This document shows, piece after piece, positions 17,061 to 25,150 of a stretch of DNA of 35,572 nucleotides. Source of the stretch: Thiotrichaceae bacterium UBA4486 (GTDB lineage Bacteria > Pseudomonadota > Gammaproteobacteria > Eutrophobiales > Eutrophobiaceae); assembly GCA_002389045.1 (NCBI GenBank), contig DGNS01000005.1, forward strand, positions 8,669 through 44,240, in the 5' to 3' direction. The translations under genes and the position numbers were made by a program. Positions within the stretch are counted from its first letter, which is position 1. Each line of letters opens with the position of its first letter. The notes below the pieces were generated by a model. The model was given only the letters and a program-made list of their open reading frames with translations, was not told where the DNA came from and made no database searches.

Positions 17061-17435
17061 TCATGACAGTAGCAGCGCCACGGCCACATTACGTTCTTCA
17101 CTGATGAGAATGTTATAGCTACGAATGGCGGCACCGTTATACATAAACTCAAATCCGATATTTTTACCCTGTATATATGCACACAGTTCCATATCGGGGA
17201 TGACAAGATTTTTGCCGGTACCGAAAAGTATGATTTCAGGTCCCAGGCTGATAACCGGATCAAAATCGCTGCAGGCCACAGTACCGTCCGCATATGTCTT
17301 CCATGAATAAAGAATTTTGTCAGCGGTGATGACACAGCTGCTTCGTATGTATTCATCCCGGACGATGATATGGTCATCTGCATACGCAGATATCCTGTTT
17401 TTATCATGCAGTCCTGATTCGAGTTCAATCTTCAT
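17061..17435 (-). CDS. Mth938-like (DUF498) protein
   Basis: The 124-aa product resembles the Mth938/Xcc1710-like domain, related to the mitochondrial complex I assembly factor NDUFAF3. Supporting segments are SWKTYADGTVACSDFDPVISLGPEIILFGTGKN and the later AAIRSYNILISEERNVAVALL, the typical 'NILxxEGRxVaaALL' ending. The bacterial function is unknown. I chose the ATG at 17435; a TTG at 17447 is also in frame. It is convergent with rpoS, with 11 bases between the stop codons and no terminator in that gap. Confidence 0.72.
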   Translation of the reverse strand: MKIELESGLHDKNRISAYADDHIIVRDEYIRSSCVITADKILYSWKTYADGTVACSDFDPVISLGPEIILFGTGKNLVIPDMELCAYIQGKNIGFEFMYNGAAIRSYNILISEERNVAVALLLS

Positions 17436-17507
17436 AATCTCATTCAAAAACTATGGGAATTCTCAGTTTGGACACTTTTTTCATTATAACAGATAGGGGA
17501 AAATATT

Positions 17508-18170
17508 ATGAAAATCATACTCTTGGGACCACCGGGGGCAGGCAAGGGCACACAGGCCGGTTTCATAAGTGAGAACTTCAACATACCACAAATCTCCACC
17601 GGCGACATGTTGCGCGCCGCTGTCAAGGCCGGCACACCGCTGGGCCTTGAAGCCAGAAAAATAATGGATGCCGGCGAACTTGTTTCGGATGAGTTGATAC
17701 TGAACCTGGTGAGGGAGCGCATTACCAGGGATGATTGCAGAAATGGTTACCTGTTCGATGGATTTCCCAGAACCATCGCCCAGGCGGATGGCATGAAAGA
17801 AAATAACATCGATATCGACTATGTGGTGGAGCTGGTGGTTCCCGACGAGGATATTATCAAGCGCATGAGTGGCCGCAGAGTTCATCTGGAATCCGGACGC
17901 ACCTATCATATCGAATTCAATCCGCCGCGAGAGGAAGGCAAGGATGACATCACCGGTGAACCGCTTGTGCAGCGGGATGATGACAGTGAGGAAACAGTGA
18001 GGAATCGACTCAATGTCTATCATGATCAGACCCGGCCTCTTGTCGATTACTATCAACAATGGTCCAGAGAGGATGAGGAGAATGCGCCGCGCTATCTGCG
18101 CGTTGATGGTGTTGGTGACGTTGAGACTATAAAAAAAGCCGTATTTTCAGGTCTTGAACAATATTCCTGA
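17508..18170 (+). CDS. adk: Adenylate kinase
   Basis: Adk balances adenine nucleotides (ATP + AMP to 2 ADP). The 220-aa product has the P-loop GPPGAGKGT (7-15), the AMP-site STGDMLRAAV, LFDGFPRT and a long LID domain with GRRVHLESGRTYH and FNPPREEGKDDITGEPL. The LID lacks the zinc-binding cysteines found in many Gram-positive enzymes, as is usual in gammaproteobacteria. AGGGGA (17495-17500) supports the ATG. It is divergent from the Mth938-like gene, with 72 bases between the starts. Confidence 0.96.
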   Translation: MKIILLGPPGAGKGTQAGFISENFNIPQISTGDMLRAAVKAGTPLGLEARKIMDAGELVSDELILNLVRERITRDDCRNGYLFDGFPRTIAQADGMKENNIDIDYVVELVVPDEDIIKRMSGRRVHLESGRTYHIEFNPPREEGKDDITGEPLVQRDDDSEETVRNRLNVYHDQTRPLVDYYQQWSREDEENAPRYLRVDGVGDVETIKKAVFSGLEQYS

Positions 18171-18471
18171 GTGGAAATATTCAGGTGCTTGAGCGTATTG
18201 GAAGACGGGATCTGTGTCTGGAAAATGTTTCGGATGATATTAAAAAGGATCGAATTGCAGCAGTTTTCTTTCACTTGAACCCGATGATTTGCGACATGTT
18301 TGTTTCATGACTTTCTTTCCGGTTGTTGCAAATAACTAACATTAATCGTTTTTTTTTAAAAATATATAGAAAAAATGAAAAACATAACTATAATATTTGC
18401 GAGTTTATCGATCTGTAATAAACGTAAACTCATGTCAAATTCATCATTGATTCTCAGGGGAGTCTAAGATT
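18171..18471. promoter_or_regulatory. AT-rich intergenic region before the histone-like gene
   Basis: About 300 bases without a credible gene. The right half is strongly AT-rich, with runs of T and A at 18350-18375. CTATAAT at 18388-18394, 77 bases before the next ATG, is a candidate -10 box; it resembles the CTAYACT -10 element preferred by RpoS, with no clear -35 box. No terminator for adk is obvious. Confidence 0.35.
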
Positions 18472-18720
18472 ATGGCAAGAGCAAGTAAGAAAACAGCAAA
18501 GAAGCGTAGTACGAAAAAGAAGACGGCGACTAGAAGGAAAGCGCCGGCACGCAAGAAGGTAGCAAAGAAAACTGCCAGGAAAAAAGTAGCCAAGAGAAAG
18601 ACCAAGAAGAAGGCTGCCAAGAAAAAAGCGAAAAAGAAAGTCGCCAAGAAAAAGGCGAAGAAAAAGTCTACCAGGAAAAAAGCACCGGCACGCAAGAAGG
18701 CCACCCGGCGCAGGAGATAG
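18472..18720 (+). CDS. Lysine/arginine-rich histone H1-tail-like protein
   Basis: This 82-aa protein is almost entirely low-complexity basic sequence. I count 35 Lys and 13 Arg (about 59%), with most of the rest Ala, Thr, Val, Ser and Pro. KAPARKK occurs twice (about 23-29 and 69-75) and KKKAKKKVAKKKAKKK forms the middle. The composition resembles bacterial histone H1-like proteins such as chlamydial Hc1/Hc2, Bordetella BpH1 and the tail of Pseudomonas AlgP. Binding to DNA or RNA and a role in nucleoid compaction are inferred. AGGGGAG (18456-18462) gives a strong start. It is a single-gene unit with a strong terminator. Confidence 0.8.
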   Translation: MARASKKTAKKRSTKKKTATRRKAPARKKVAKKTARKKVAKRKTKKKAAKKKAKKKVAKKKAKKKSTRKKAPARKKATRRRR

Positions 18721-18816
18721 AAGCAAGGTGTTCCGAGGTGGCGCCACCGGCGTCACCTGAACATTGCTTTACAGGCTGCGGGACAAGACATCGAATCCGC
18801 TGCTTGCTATACATTG

Positions 18817-18849
18817 AAAATGCCCCATCATACCGGGGCATTTTTTTTT
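18817..18849 (+). terminator. Intrinsic terminator after the histone-like gene
   Basis: TGCCCC (18821-18826) pairs with GGGGCA (18835-18840), flanked by AAAA upstream and nine T downstream, giving an extended A-GC-T stem. It ends 23 bases before the PBP1b start and isolates the histone-like gene. Confidence 0.92.
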
Positions 18850-18872
18850 AGTATTCGGAAGTCTCTGCAGGT

Positions 18873-21131
18873 ATGAAAAAATCTCGTCTTAAAGGCAAAA
18901 CCAGACAGAAAAAATCACAGAAATTCAGTCGGTTATACGTCCACGCATTTCTCGTTAGCGCAGTTGTATTTATCGGTTTTGCTGCTTACCTGGGTTACCT
19001 GGATCAACAGATACAGGCAAAATTCAGTGGAACTCCCTGGTCTGTTCCCGCGCGGGTTTACGGCCGTCCGGTCGAGATATATATCGGCAAGCCACTCGCC
19101 TCTGAGACCCTGCAAACCATCCTTACAGGTGTCGGTTACCAGCGCGGGAACCCTGACCAGGGGCCTGGCCACTATAACCGAACAGTTGACACAGTCACGA
19201 TTCACACCCGTGATTATTCCTTCTGGGATGGCCATGTTGCGGCACAGAAAATTACAGTTGTGATTGCATCCGGCAAGGTATCCCGAATCACTGTGCAGGA
19301 TACCGGCAGGAGCCTGGCCTATTTCCGGCTGGAACCCCGGCTTATTGGCAAGATTTATCCGCTTCATAATGAAGACAGGATACTCGTACCCTACGACCAG
19401 GTTCCGCAGAGCCTGGTTGATGCCTTGATTGCGGTTGAGGATCGTCGTTTTTTTTCCCATGCCGGAATTGATCCGAGGGGAATTGCTCGCGCGTTTATCG
19501 CGAATTTCAGATCGGGCGAATTTGTGCAGGGCGGGAGCACTCTGACCCAGCAATTGGTCAAGAATTTTTTTCTGAGCCCTGAACGAACCATTCGGCGAAA
19601 ATTGAACGAAATGGTCATGGCCATGTTGATTGAGATCAGATACAGCAAGGCAGAGATACTTGCGGCCTATATCAATGAAGTCTATCTCGGTCAGGACGGC
19701 GCAAAAGGTATTCACGGTTTTGGAACTGCGGCGGAATTCTATTTCCGCAGACCGCTACAGGAACTGACAACAGCACAACTGGCGCTGCTGGCCGGGCTGG
19801 TCAAGGGTGCTTCTTTTTACAACCCGGTCAGGAATCCGCAGCGGGCACTGCAACGGCGTAATCTGGTTCTGGATGAAATGCATGAAATCGGATTTCTGGA
19901 TGACCGGGAACTGGCAGCGGCACAGACAGAGACACTTGGGGTTGATACAAAAAACCGCATCAGCCATAACAGCACGGGCGCTTTTCTTGACCTGGTGAAA
20001 AATCGCTTACTGCAGACCTACCAACTCAAGGATCTGCAAAACGAAGGACTGCGTATATTTACGACACTGGATCCCCTGGTCCAGAAGCAGCTGCAAGGCA
20101 GTGTACAAAAAAGACTGCAAATCCTCGAACGATCATCGAATAAACATACACGTGATCTGCAGGCGGCAGCGATAATCAGTTCTGCCGATACCGGTGAGGT
20201 TCTGGCACTCACGGGTAGCCGCCGTTCTGCCGCCGGTTCGTTTAACCGGGCACTTAACAGTCGTCGCCCCATAGGCTCGCTGATCAAACCATTTGTGTAC
20301 CTGGCCGCGATATCTTCATCTCACGGGTATCATCCCCACACTTATATTGATGACCGGGAAATCGGGATTGAATTGAAACAAGGGGAGATCTGGCGGCCCG
20401 GGAACTACAGTGGTGAAAGTCACGGACGGGTAACATTACTGGAGGCCCTGGCCAGGTCTTACAATCTGGCAACTGTTAACCTGGGTATGGAAATCGGCCT
20501 TGATCAGGTAGCCGGATTATTGCGACAGATCGGACTGGAGCGTCCATTCAATCGCTATCCATCGTTGTTGCTCGGCGCCATCGAGTTAACACCGGTTGAA
20601 GTTACGCAACTCTACCAGGTGCTGGCCAGTGGCGGTTTTCGTACACCGCTGACGGTGATAAGCGAAGTTTTGACACGTAACGGCAAGCCCTTGCAACGAT
20701 CGCAAATCCATATACAACAGGTGGTCAAGCCCCGGCATGTGGCCGTGATCAATTCCATGCTAACAACCGTGGTTGAATCCGGCACCGCACGCGCACTCAA
20801 GGCCACTTTTCCCGGTACCGTTATTGCCGGCAAGACAGGTACCACCAATGATTTGCGTGACAGCTGGTTTGCGGGTTTCGGTGCTGATTACCTGGGTGTG
20901 GTCTGGGTGGGCAAGGACGATAACAGTGCCACCGGGCTGACCGGTGCCAGTGGAGCCATGCAGATCTGGGGTGATATTATGAAGTCTGTCGGCCCCGGTT
21001 CCCTCACATCCCTGTCCGTTGAGGGGACCCGCAGGGTCCGTGTCCGTGATTTCGAGGGTAACTGCCATAATGATCATACCATTGTATTTCCTGATAACGC
21101 TGCGCCGGAACCGGGTCTGATTTGTGAATAA
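18873..21131 (+). CDS. mrcB: Penicillin-binding protein 1b
   Basis: PBP1b is a bifunctional peptidoglycan synthase of the inner membrane. The 752-aa product has a basic cytoplasmic N-terminus, one membrane helix (about 22-43) and a UB2H-like domain (about 57-150), which in E. coli docks the activator LpoB. The GT51 glycosyltransferase has E189 in AVEDRRFFSHAGIDPRG and GGSTLTQQLVKNFFL. The transpeptidase has SLIK (S469, K472), SYN (528-530) and KTGT (653-656). All catalytic motifs are intact. The TPR lipoprotein gene overlaps its last eight bases, suggesting a functional pair. Confidence 0.95.
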   Translation: MKKSRLKGKTRQKKSQKFSRLYVHAFLVSAVVFIGFAAYLGYLDQQIQAKFSGTPWSVPARVYGRPVEIYIGKPLASETLQTILTGVGYQRGNPDQGPGHYNRTVDTVTIHTRDYSFWDGHVAAQKITVVIASGKVSRITVQDTGRSLAYFRLEPRLIGKIYPLHNEDRILVPYDQVPQSLVDALIAVEDRRFFSHAGIDPRGIARAFIANFRSGEFVQGGSTLTQQLVKNFFLSPERTIRRKLNEMVMAMLIEIRYSKAEILAAYINEVYLGQDGAKGIHGFGTAAEFYFRRPLQELTTAQLALLAGLVKGASFYNPVRNPQRALQRRNLVLDEMHEIGFLDDRELAAAQTETLGVDTKNRISHNSTGAFLDLVKNRLLQTYQLKDLQNEGLRIFTTLDPLVQKQLQGSVQKRLQILERSSNKHTRDLQAAAIISSADTGEVLALTGSRRSAAGSFNRALNSRRPIGSLIKPFVYLAAISSSHGYHPHTYIDDREIGIELKQGEIWRPGNYSGESHGRVTLLEALARSYNLATVNLGMEIGLDQVAGLLRQIGLERPFNRYPSLLLGAIELTPVEVTQLYQVLASGGFRTPLTVISEVLTRNGKPLQRSQIHIQQVVKPRHVAVINSMLTTVVESGTARALKATFPGTVIAGKTGTTNDLRDSWFAGFGADYLGVVWVGKDDNSATGLTGASGAMQIWGDIMKSVGPGSLTSLSVEGTRRVRVRDFEGNCHNDHTIVFPDNAAPEPGLICE

Positions 21132-21708
21132 ATTGCCGTCCGGACTTCTGCCGTTCATAACGCTGACTGCTCTGCTGGCATTGTCAGCGTGTGCCGGTGT
21201 CGACACTACCCGGGCGCCAGTGGAAGATCACAGCCGGGCACAGACTCCCGATACGGCTGAGCCTGACGAGGCAACAGCAGTGGCTCCTGTTCCTGTATCG
21301 ATGGATCCTGTTCCCGGGGAACATCCGGTGCAGGCAGATGACAATCAGATGCCGGCCGGCCCCGTTGAACCGGTGGTTCTCGCTGCGCTTGATGAAGCAG
21401 AAACCCTGGCCGCCCGTGGTGATAACTCCAGGGCCATGGCGAGCCTTGAGCGTGGTATTCGAATCAAACCCAAGGATCCATGGTTATGGCACCAGTTGAG
21501 TGTATTGAAACTTCGTTCAGGACAGTGGCTTGACGCTATAGCGATGGCCGGTAAATCAAACAGTCTGGCGGGTGATAACCGGCAATTATTATCGGGCAAC
21601 TGGATGGTGATTGCCGAGGCAAGAGAGGCGAGGGGTGAGCTGACCGAGGCTGAAGCTGCGCGACAAAAGGCCGAAGCCTATGCCTCTAACCGGGATTACA
21701 CCGAATAA
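21124..21708 (+). CDS. TPR lipoprotein, possible PBP1b activator (LpoP-like)
   Basis: The 194-aa product starts at a GTG overlapping the mrcB stop. It has a lipoprotein signal with lipobox LSAC (C23), a Pro/Ala/Asp-rich linker (about 25-80) and two TPR-like helical repeats (about 85-185, including ALERGIRIKPKDPWLWHQLSVLKLRSGQWLDAIAMAGKS in outline). This architecture fits Pseudomonas aeruginosa LpoP, a TPR outer-membrane lipoprotein that activates PBP1b. A role as activator of the adjacent PBP1b is inferred from overlap and domain layout, not shown. Confidence 0.75.
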   Translation: MNKLPSGLLPFITLTALLALSACAGVDTTRAPVEDHSRAQTPDTAEPDEATAVAPVPVSMDPVPGEHPVQADDNQMPAGPVEPVVLAALDEAETLAARGDNSRAMASLERGIRIKPKDPWLWHQLSVLKLRSGQWLDAIAMAGKSNSLAGDNRQLLSGNWMVIAEAREARGELTEAEAARQKAEAYASNRDYTE

Positions 21709-21724
21709 TACAAACCTGACGCTG

Positions 21725-22168
21725 TTAATCGGCGGGCGGCAAGGCCCTGCCGCTACGCTTTTCCAGTTCGATCAGCTCTTCAAGTACGGTTTTGCGTTCC
21801 CTGCCGGCGGAAAAAATATGATCCGGTTTTTTTTCCTCAACCGGCGTTGCTGCCAGGGGATCAATCGCCGCTGAGTCAGCATCCATGATCTCTTCAGCAG
21901 CGGATATTTCCCTGCTTTCCCGCCGTAATCGCTCAAGCATGCGGGCATGTTGATAGACAATGGAATTCGGATTATGACTGTTTTTGAGTACACCGTTCTC
22001 TGTATACCCGGCTTCCGGAACGATGGAAATGTGACGTTCTGTTGCGTCATCCTTGACCACGTTGAAACGGATGGACTCCTCTGCGTGCACTGTTGTGACT
22101 GCTGCAAGCAGGACTGTGCCCGTACCCCGGATCAGGCGGGACAGAAGCCGTTGTTCGTGGTTGTTCAT
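21725..22168 (-). CDS. Small exported protein of unknown function
   Basis: I do not recognise this 147-aa protein. It begins with a signal peptide (basic n-region, then GTVLLAAVTTVHA with likely cleavage before EE at 30-31). The mature part is charged and hydrophilic, with Asp/Glu- and Arg-rich segments (HARMLERLRRESREISAAEE) that may form a coiled helix, and ends with a second charged helix (KTVLEELIELEKRSG). It has no cysteine and no catalytic motif I can see. It is convergent with the TPR lipoprotein gene, 16 bases apart. Periplasmic location is inferred. Confidence 0.6.
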   Translation of the reverse strand: MNNHEQRLLSRLIRGTGTVLLAAVTTVHAEESIRFNVVKDDATERHISIVPEAGYTENGVLKNSHNPNSIVYQHARMLERLRRESREISAAEEIMDADSAAIDPLAATPVEEKKPDHIFSAGRERKTVLEELIELEKRSGRALPPAD

Positions 22169-22558
22169 TGATTCGATATCCCGATCATGTGATTTGCATT
22201 CTGACCTTAATGATTGAATTCCATTCTATCATTTCCATCCACGCGGTATAAGTCATCGACCGGGAACCATCAAATGCCGGGCCATTGTCGAGCGGATCTG
22301 TTCTGCTATTCAGTTGATCCGGTTGACGCCGGATTACACAGGCGGGCCGTGGTTTAAATAGTATTCAACAACAGCTGTTCAGCGGCTGTTGCCGGTTTCC
22401 TATCACGCCTTGCTGATAGCGGACAGCTAAATTGACGGCTTCCATGCCGTAGTGGGCGTCAAACTGGCATGAAACTTGACTGTATCTACATTGAACCGGT
22501 CAATTGCTGCCCGGATTTCCCCGGCGGCACCTGGCCGCTATCAGACAATGGGCATTGT
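22169..22558. other. Intergenic region with no gene identified
   Basis: About 390 bases between divergent genes. The frame of the next gene is open from 22469, but that N-terminal part looks non-native. An inverted repeat CAACAGC (22369-22375) / GCTGTTG (22385-22391) is present without a T run. I see no convincing promoter, RNA gene or mobile-element end. Confidence 0.4.
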
Positions 22559-23452
22559 ATGAAAAACAAATCACTCTGGTATCTGAATCGAAACGGTACG
22601 GTCAAGGGCCCGTTTCCATCGCGTGTGATTGGCGAATATCTGTTGCTTGGCAGGATTCACGACACCGACCTCGTCTCCAGGGACAAGGAGGACTGGCAGC
22701 CGCTGAATGAGCATGCAGACCTGTATCCGCCGGTTATGCAGGATACACCCGTAGATAACGCCAGGCTGCTTGAAGAGCAACTGAAAGTGGATGAACGTAC
22801 AGGGCAGCGGCGTTCGCAGGGACGTCCGGGTATGGCCGAAGAGCGGCGCCGGGCCCGCGATCGCCGGATGGATGAAAATCCGGAGTTCCCACTGTATCGA
22901 AGACAACGGGCACATGTTCTCAGCAGTATTTACACGCGGGAATCCGTACCCGGAAAGAGCCGGGCAATGATCTACCTGGTAACTTTGAGCATCCTGTTGA
23001 TCATGGGTGGTTTGATACTGAACCCGGGAGAAAAGGAAAACGGCGCGCAATGTTACCAGCCACCGCGACCGGGGATCGACTGGAGTTATTGTAAATTGCA
23101 AGGGATTGACCTTGGCAATCAGGATATGACCGGGGCCGTGTTGCGTGATGCCCGGCTTGACCAGGCCACCTTGCTGGGCACTAATTTCAAACAGTCAAAG
23201 CTGGATTACGCGGTTGTGTTCAAGGCTAATGCCGGTTTCGCGGATTTTACCGATGCCAGTCTCAAGGGGATTGATTTTCGCGAAGCGGATCTGAGTTATG
23301 CAAATTTTACCAATGCCGATCTCTCTTACGCTGACTTGAGCGGCGCTGTCATCGGCGGGGCCAATTTCACCGACACGCGGCTGGATAATGCAATCTGGTT
23401 TGACGGTGAAACCTGTTTACGCGGGTCGGTTGGAGAGTGCCTGGTCAGATAG
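22559..23452 (+). CDS. GYF-domain / membrane / pentapeptide-repeat protein
   Basis: The 297-aa product has three parts. A GYF_2-like domain (about 6-50) contains WYLNRNGTVKGPFPSRVIGE and WQPL. A charged linker rich in Arg (92-119) leads to one membrane helix (about 137-154). A pentapeptide-repeat region (about 177-280) has repeating A(D/N)(L/F)xx steps such as READLSYANFTNADLSYADLSGA. The predicted topology is GYF inside, pentapeptide helix outside, with four cysteines (165, 178, 286, 294) flanking the repeat as possible disulfides. The ATG at 22559 starts just before the GYF domain; the ATG at 22469 is an alternative. Function is unknown. Confidence 0.75.
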   Translation: MKNKSLWYLNRNGTVKGPFPSRVIGEYLLLGRIHDTDLVSRDKEDWQPLNEHADLYPPVMQDTPVDNARLLEEQLKVDERTGQRRSQGRPGMAEERRRARDRRMDENPEFPLYRRQRAHVLSSIYTRESVPGKSRAMIYLVTLSILLIMGGLILNPGEKENGAQCYQPPRPGIDWSYCKLQGIDLGNQDMTGAVLRDARLDQATLLGTNFKQSKLDYAVVFKANAGFADFTDASLKGIDFREADLSYANFTNADLSYADLSGAVIGGANFTDTRLDNAIWFDGETCLRGSVGECLVR

Positions 23453-23527
23453 GCAATCATCGTTAGACGAGTGCAGTTCATAACACACGGTCCATCCGGT
23501 CATTTACAAGCATCGATAACGCGGGGA

Positions 23528-24088
23528 TTATTCTGTAATTGTCACTGCTGTATAGGTCCAGGCCCGTTGCGGTACTTCTTCCTGCAGCAGGCCCGCTTTC
23601 AGTTTTAACTGGCTAAGAAATTCGACCGGCGAGGCCAGGTTCTCCCAGACTGCAGGTAAAAACGTGGCTTGCCGCGCGTCTTTTTCGATGAAGAGCCCGT
23701 GATGACCGGGCCGAAGTGCCCTGACGAGGTCATCTTCATCGACGAAATCCAGTGGCTGCATGGGCGTGAGAATGGATACGGACACGGTCAAACTGTCCAG
23801 CTCGGGGCGGCTGACCGGAGAGAATCTGGGATCCCTGAAAGCTGCCGCGTAAGCGTGTTCAGCGACACTGCGCAGCAGGGGATTATCGGCTTCAACACAG
23901 CCTATACAACCACGCAGATGCGGTCCGCATTTCAGGGTGACAAAGTTCCCTCTGGCCGCCTGCAAAACTTCATCAACCGTTTCCGGCAAACTCAGTGAGC
24001 GATTGCCGTAGTTTACGGAGGCCTCCACGGTTGTCCGGGCAACTTCAATAATCTGGCGTTGTTGCTGTTTTGTGTAGCTTCCGTTCAA
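23528..24088 (-). CDS. amrA: AmmeMemoRadiSam protein A (AMMECR1 domain)
   Basis: The 186-aa product is an AMMECR1-domain protein, with the invariant LRGCIG at 58-63 followed by a typical YAAAFRDPRFSPVS segment. AMMECR1 is conserved from archaea to humans, and its molecular function is unsettled. The start is a TTG at 24088 that overlaps the stop of the upstream Memo-family gene (TTGA), which indicates coupled translation. With that gene and the radical SAM gene at 25151 it completes the AmmeMemoRadiSam set. Confidence 0.92.
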   Translation of the reverse strand: MNGSYTKQQQRQIIEVARTTVEASVNYGNRSLSLPETVDEVLQAARGNFVTLKCGPHLRGCIGCVEADNPLLRSVAEHAYAAAFRDPRFSPVSRPELDSLTVSVSILTPMQPLDFVDEDDLVRALRPGHHGLFIEKDARQATFLPAVWENLASPVEFLSQLKLKAGLLQEEVPQRAWTYTAVTITE

Positions 24089-24891
24089 TAAAGACCCCAG
24101 GCGCCATAACCGACGACACGTTGACGATCACCGGCGGTATCGCCGGAGTTTTTCAGGTCATAATTGATGATTTGCAGTTTTTTCCTGCGCGCCAGTGTCA
24201 GCAGGCCGTTCAGCGGTTTGCATCCGCAGGCCTGTTCCGGGCCGATTTGGCTGGACAGATTTTCAATCGCACGTGCCGTTTCCTCATCGATAGCCCTGGC
24301 CGTATCGTAGTCATGAAAATGACTGAGATCCGTGCTGATGACGATCAGGGTTTCATCACTCCCCCAGATCAGGTCCAGCGCATCGGCCACGGTTTCCGGG
24401 TCGGCCTCGCCCACGAGCATCGGGACCAGTTTAAAATGACTGAAAAGTCTTTGTAAAAACGGCAGATGCACCTCCAGACTGTGTTCGTATTCGTGTGCGG
24501 CATCATTGAAGCGGACCTGGGGCAGTTCCAGCAGTCGGTCAATGGACTCGTTATCTACCGGAATCGTGCCCAGGGGTGAGGCAAACTCGCCAGCGCTGCT
24601 TGCCGCCAGGCCCTGCACATACACACGATGAGCCGGCCCCAGCAGAACCACGCGGGAAATCCGCTTATCGAGTCCCGCCAGATGCGAGTAGCCGCTGGCA
24701 GCGACAGCACCCGAATAGATATAGCCGGCATGGGGTACGATGATGGCCTTGGGCGTCTTCCCCTGTGCGGGCGGCGTCAGCAGCTTCTCGACCAGGGCTG
24801 CCAACTCGCCGGCGTCACCGGGATAAAAATACCCATTTACAGCGGCCGGCCGCCGACCGCTGAGACTGTGATGTTGTGAGACTGATGACAT
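24085..24891 (-). CDS. amrB: AmmeMemoRadiSam protein B (Memo family)
   Basis: The 268-aa product belongs to the Memo family, structurally related to class III extradiol dioxygenases (LigB fold). The likely metal-site residues of human MEMO1 have counterparts: H54 (VPHAGYIYSG), H88 (LGPAHR), H191 or H193 (STDLSHFHDY) and C224 (ACGCKPLNG). The start is preceded by AT-rich sequence divergent from amrS. Its stop overlaps the amrA start. Possible roles include metal-dependent redox chemistry on a product of the radical SAM enzyme, which is inference only. Confidence 0.92.
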   Translation of the reverse strand: MSSVSQHHSLSGRRPAAVNGYFYPGDAGELAALVEKLLTPPAQGKTPKAIIVPHAGYIYSGAVAASGYSHLAGLDKRISRVVLLGPAHRVYVQGLAASSAGEFASPLGTIPVDNESIDRLLELPQVRFNDAAHEYEHSLEVHLPFLQRLFSHFKLVPMLVGEADPETVADALDLIWGSDETLIVISTDLSHFHDYDTARAIDEETARAIENLSSQIGPEQACGCKPLNGLLTLARRKKLQIINYDLKNSGDTAGDRQRVVGYGAWGLY

Positions 24892-25107
24892 ATCATTAAA
24901 AAAATTTCATACCTGTTCAGGGTTAACCGGAGATTCATGGCATCCCTGACATCCTGCCCTTGCGGATATATATGGGCTATATTTCCAAATACCAGTGACT
25001 GACGGGAATTCCTGCGCATGACCCTGGATACTGTATTTTATTTATCTCTAACCATCTGAAATTAAATGAATAATAAAATTTACATCAGTGGGTTATCGAT
25101 GCGGTGG

Positions 25108-25137
25108 TTGATTTCGGTAAATCGACCCGAATATATA
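25108..25137 (+). promoter_or_regulatory. Possible amrS promoter
   Basis: TTGATT (25108-25113), an 18-base spacer and TATATA (25132-25137) lie just before amrS. Transcription would start within about ten bases of the ATG at 25151, giving a very short leader, which may favour the second ATG at 25163, preceded by GGAAAA. The remaining part of the 24892-25150 divergent gap shows only AT-rich sequence. Confidence 0.35.
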
Positions 25138-25150
25138 AAGTATAGAACGT

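Noticed and set aside
17036..17428. Alternative minus-strand frame (130 aa) beside the Mth938-like gene
   Set aside because: It overlaps the end of rpoS and lacks any family resemblance, whereas the frame at 17061-17435 matches the Mth938-like domain.
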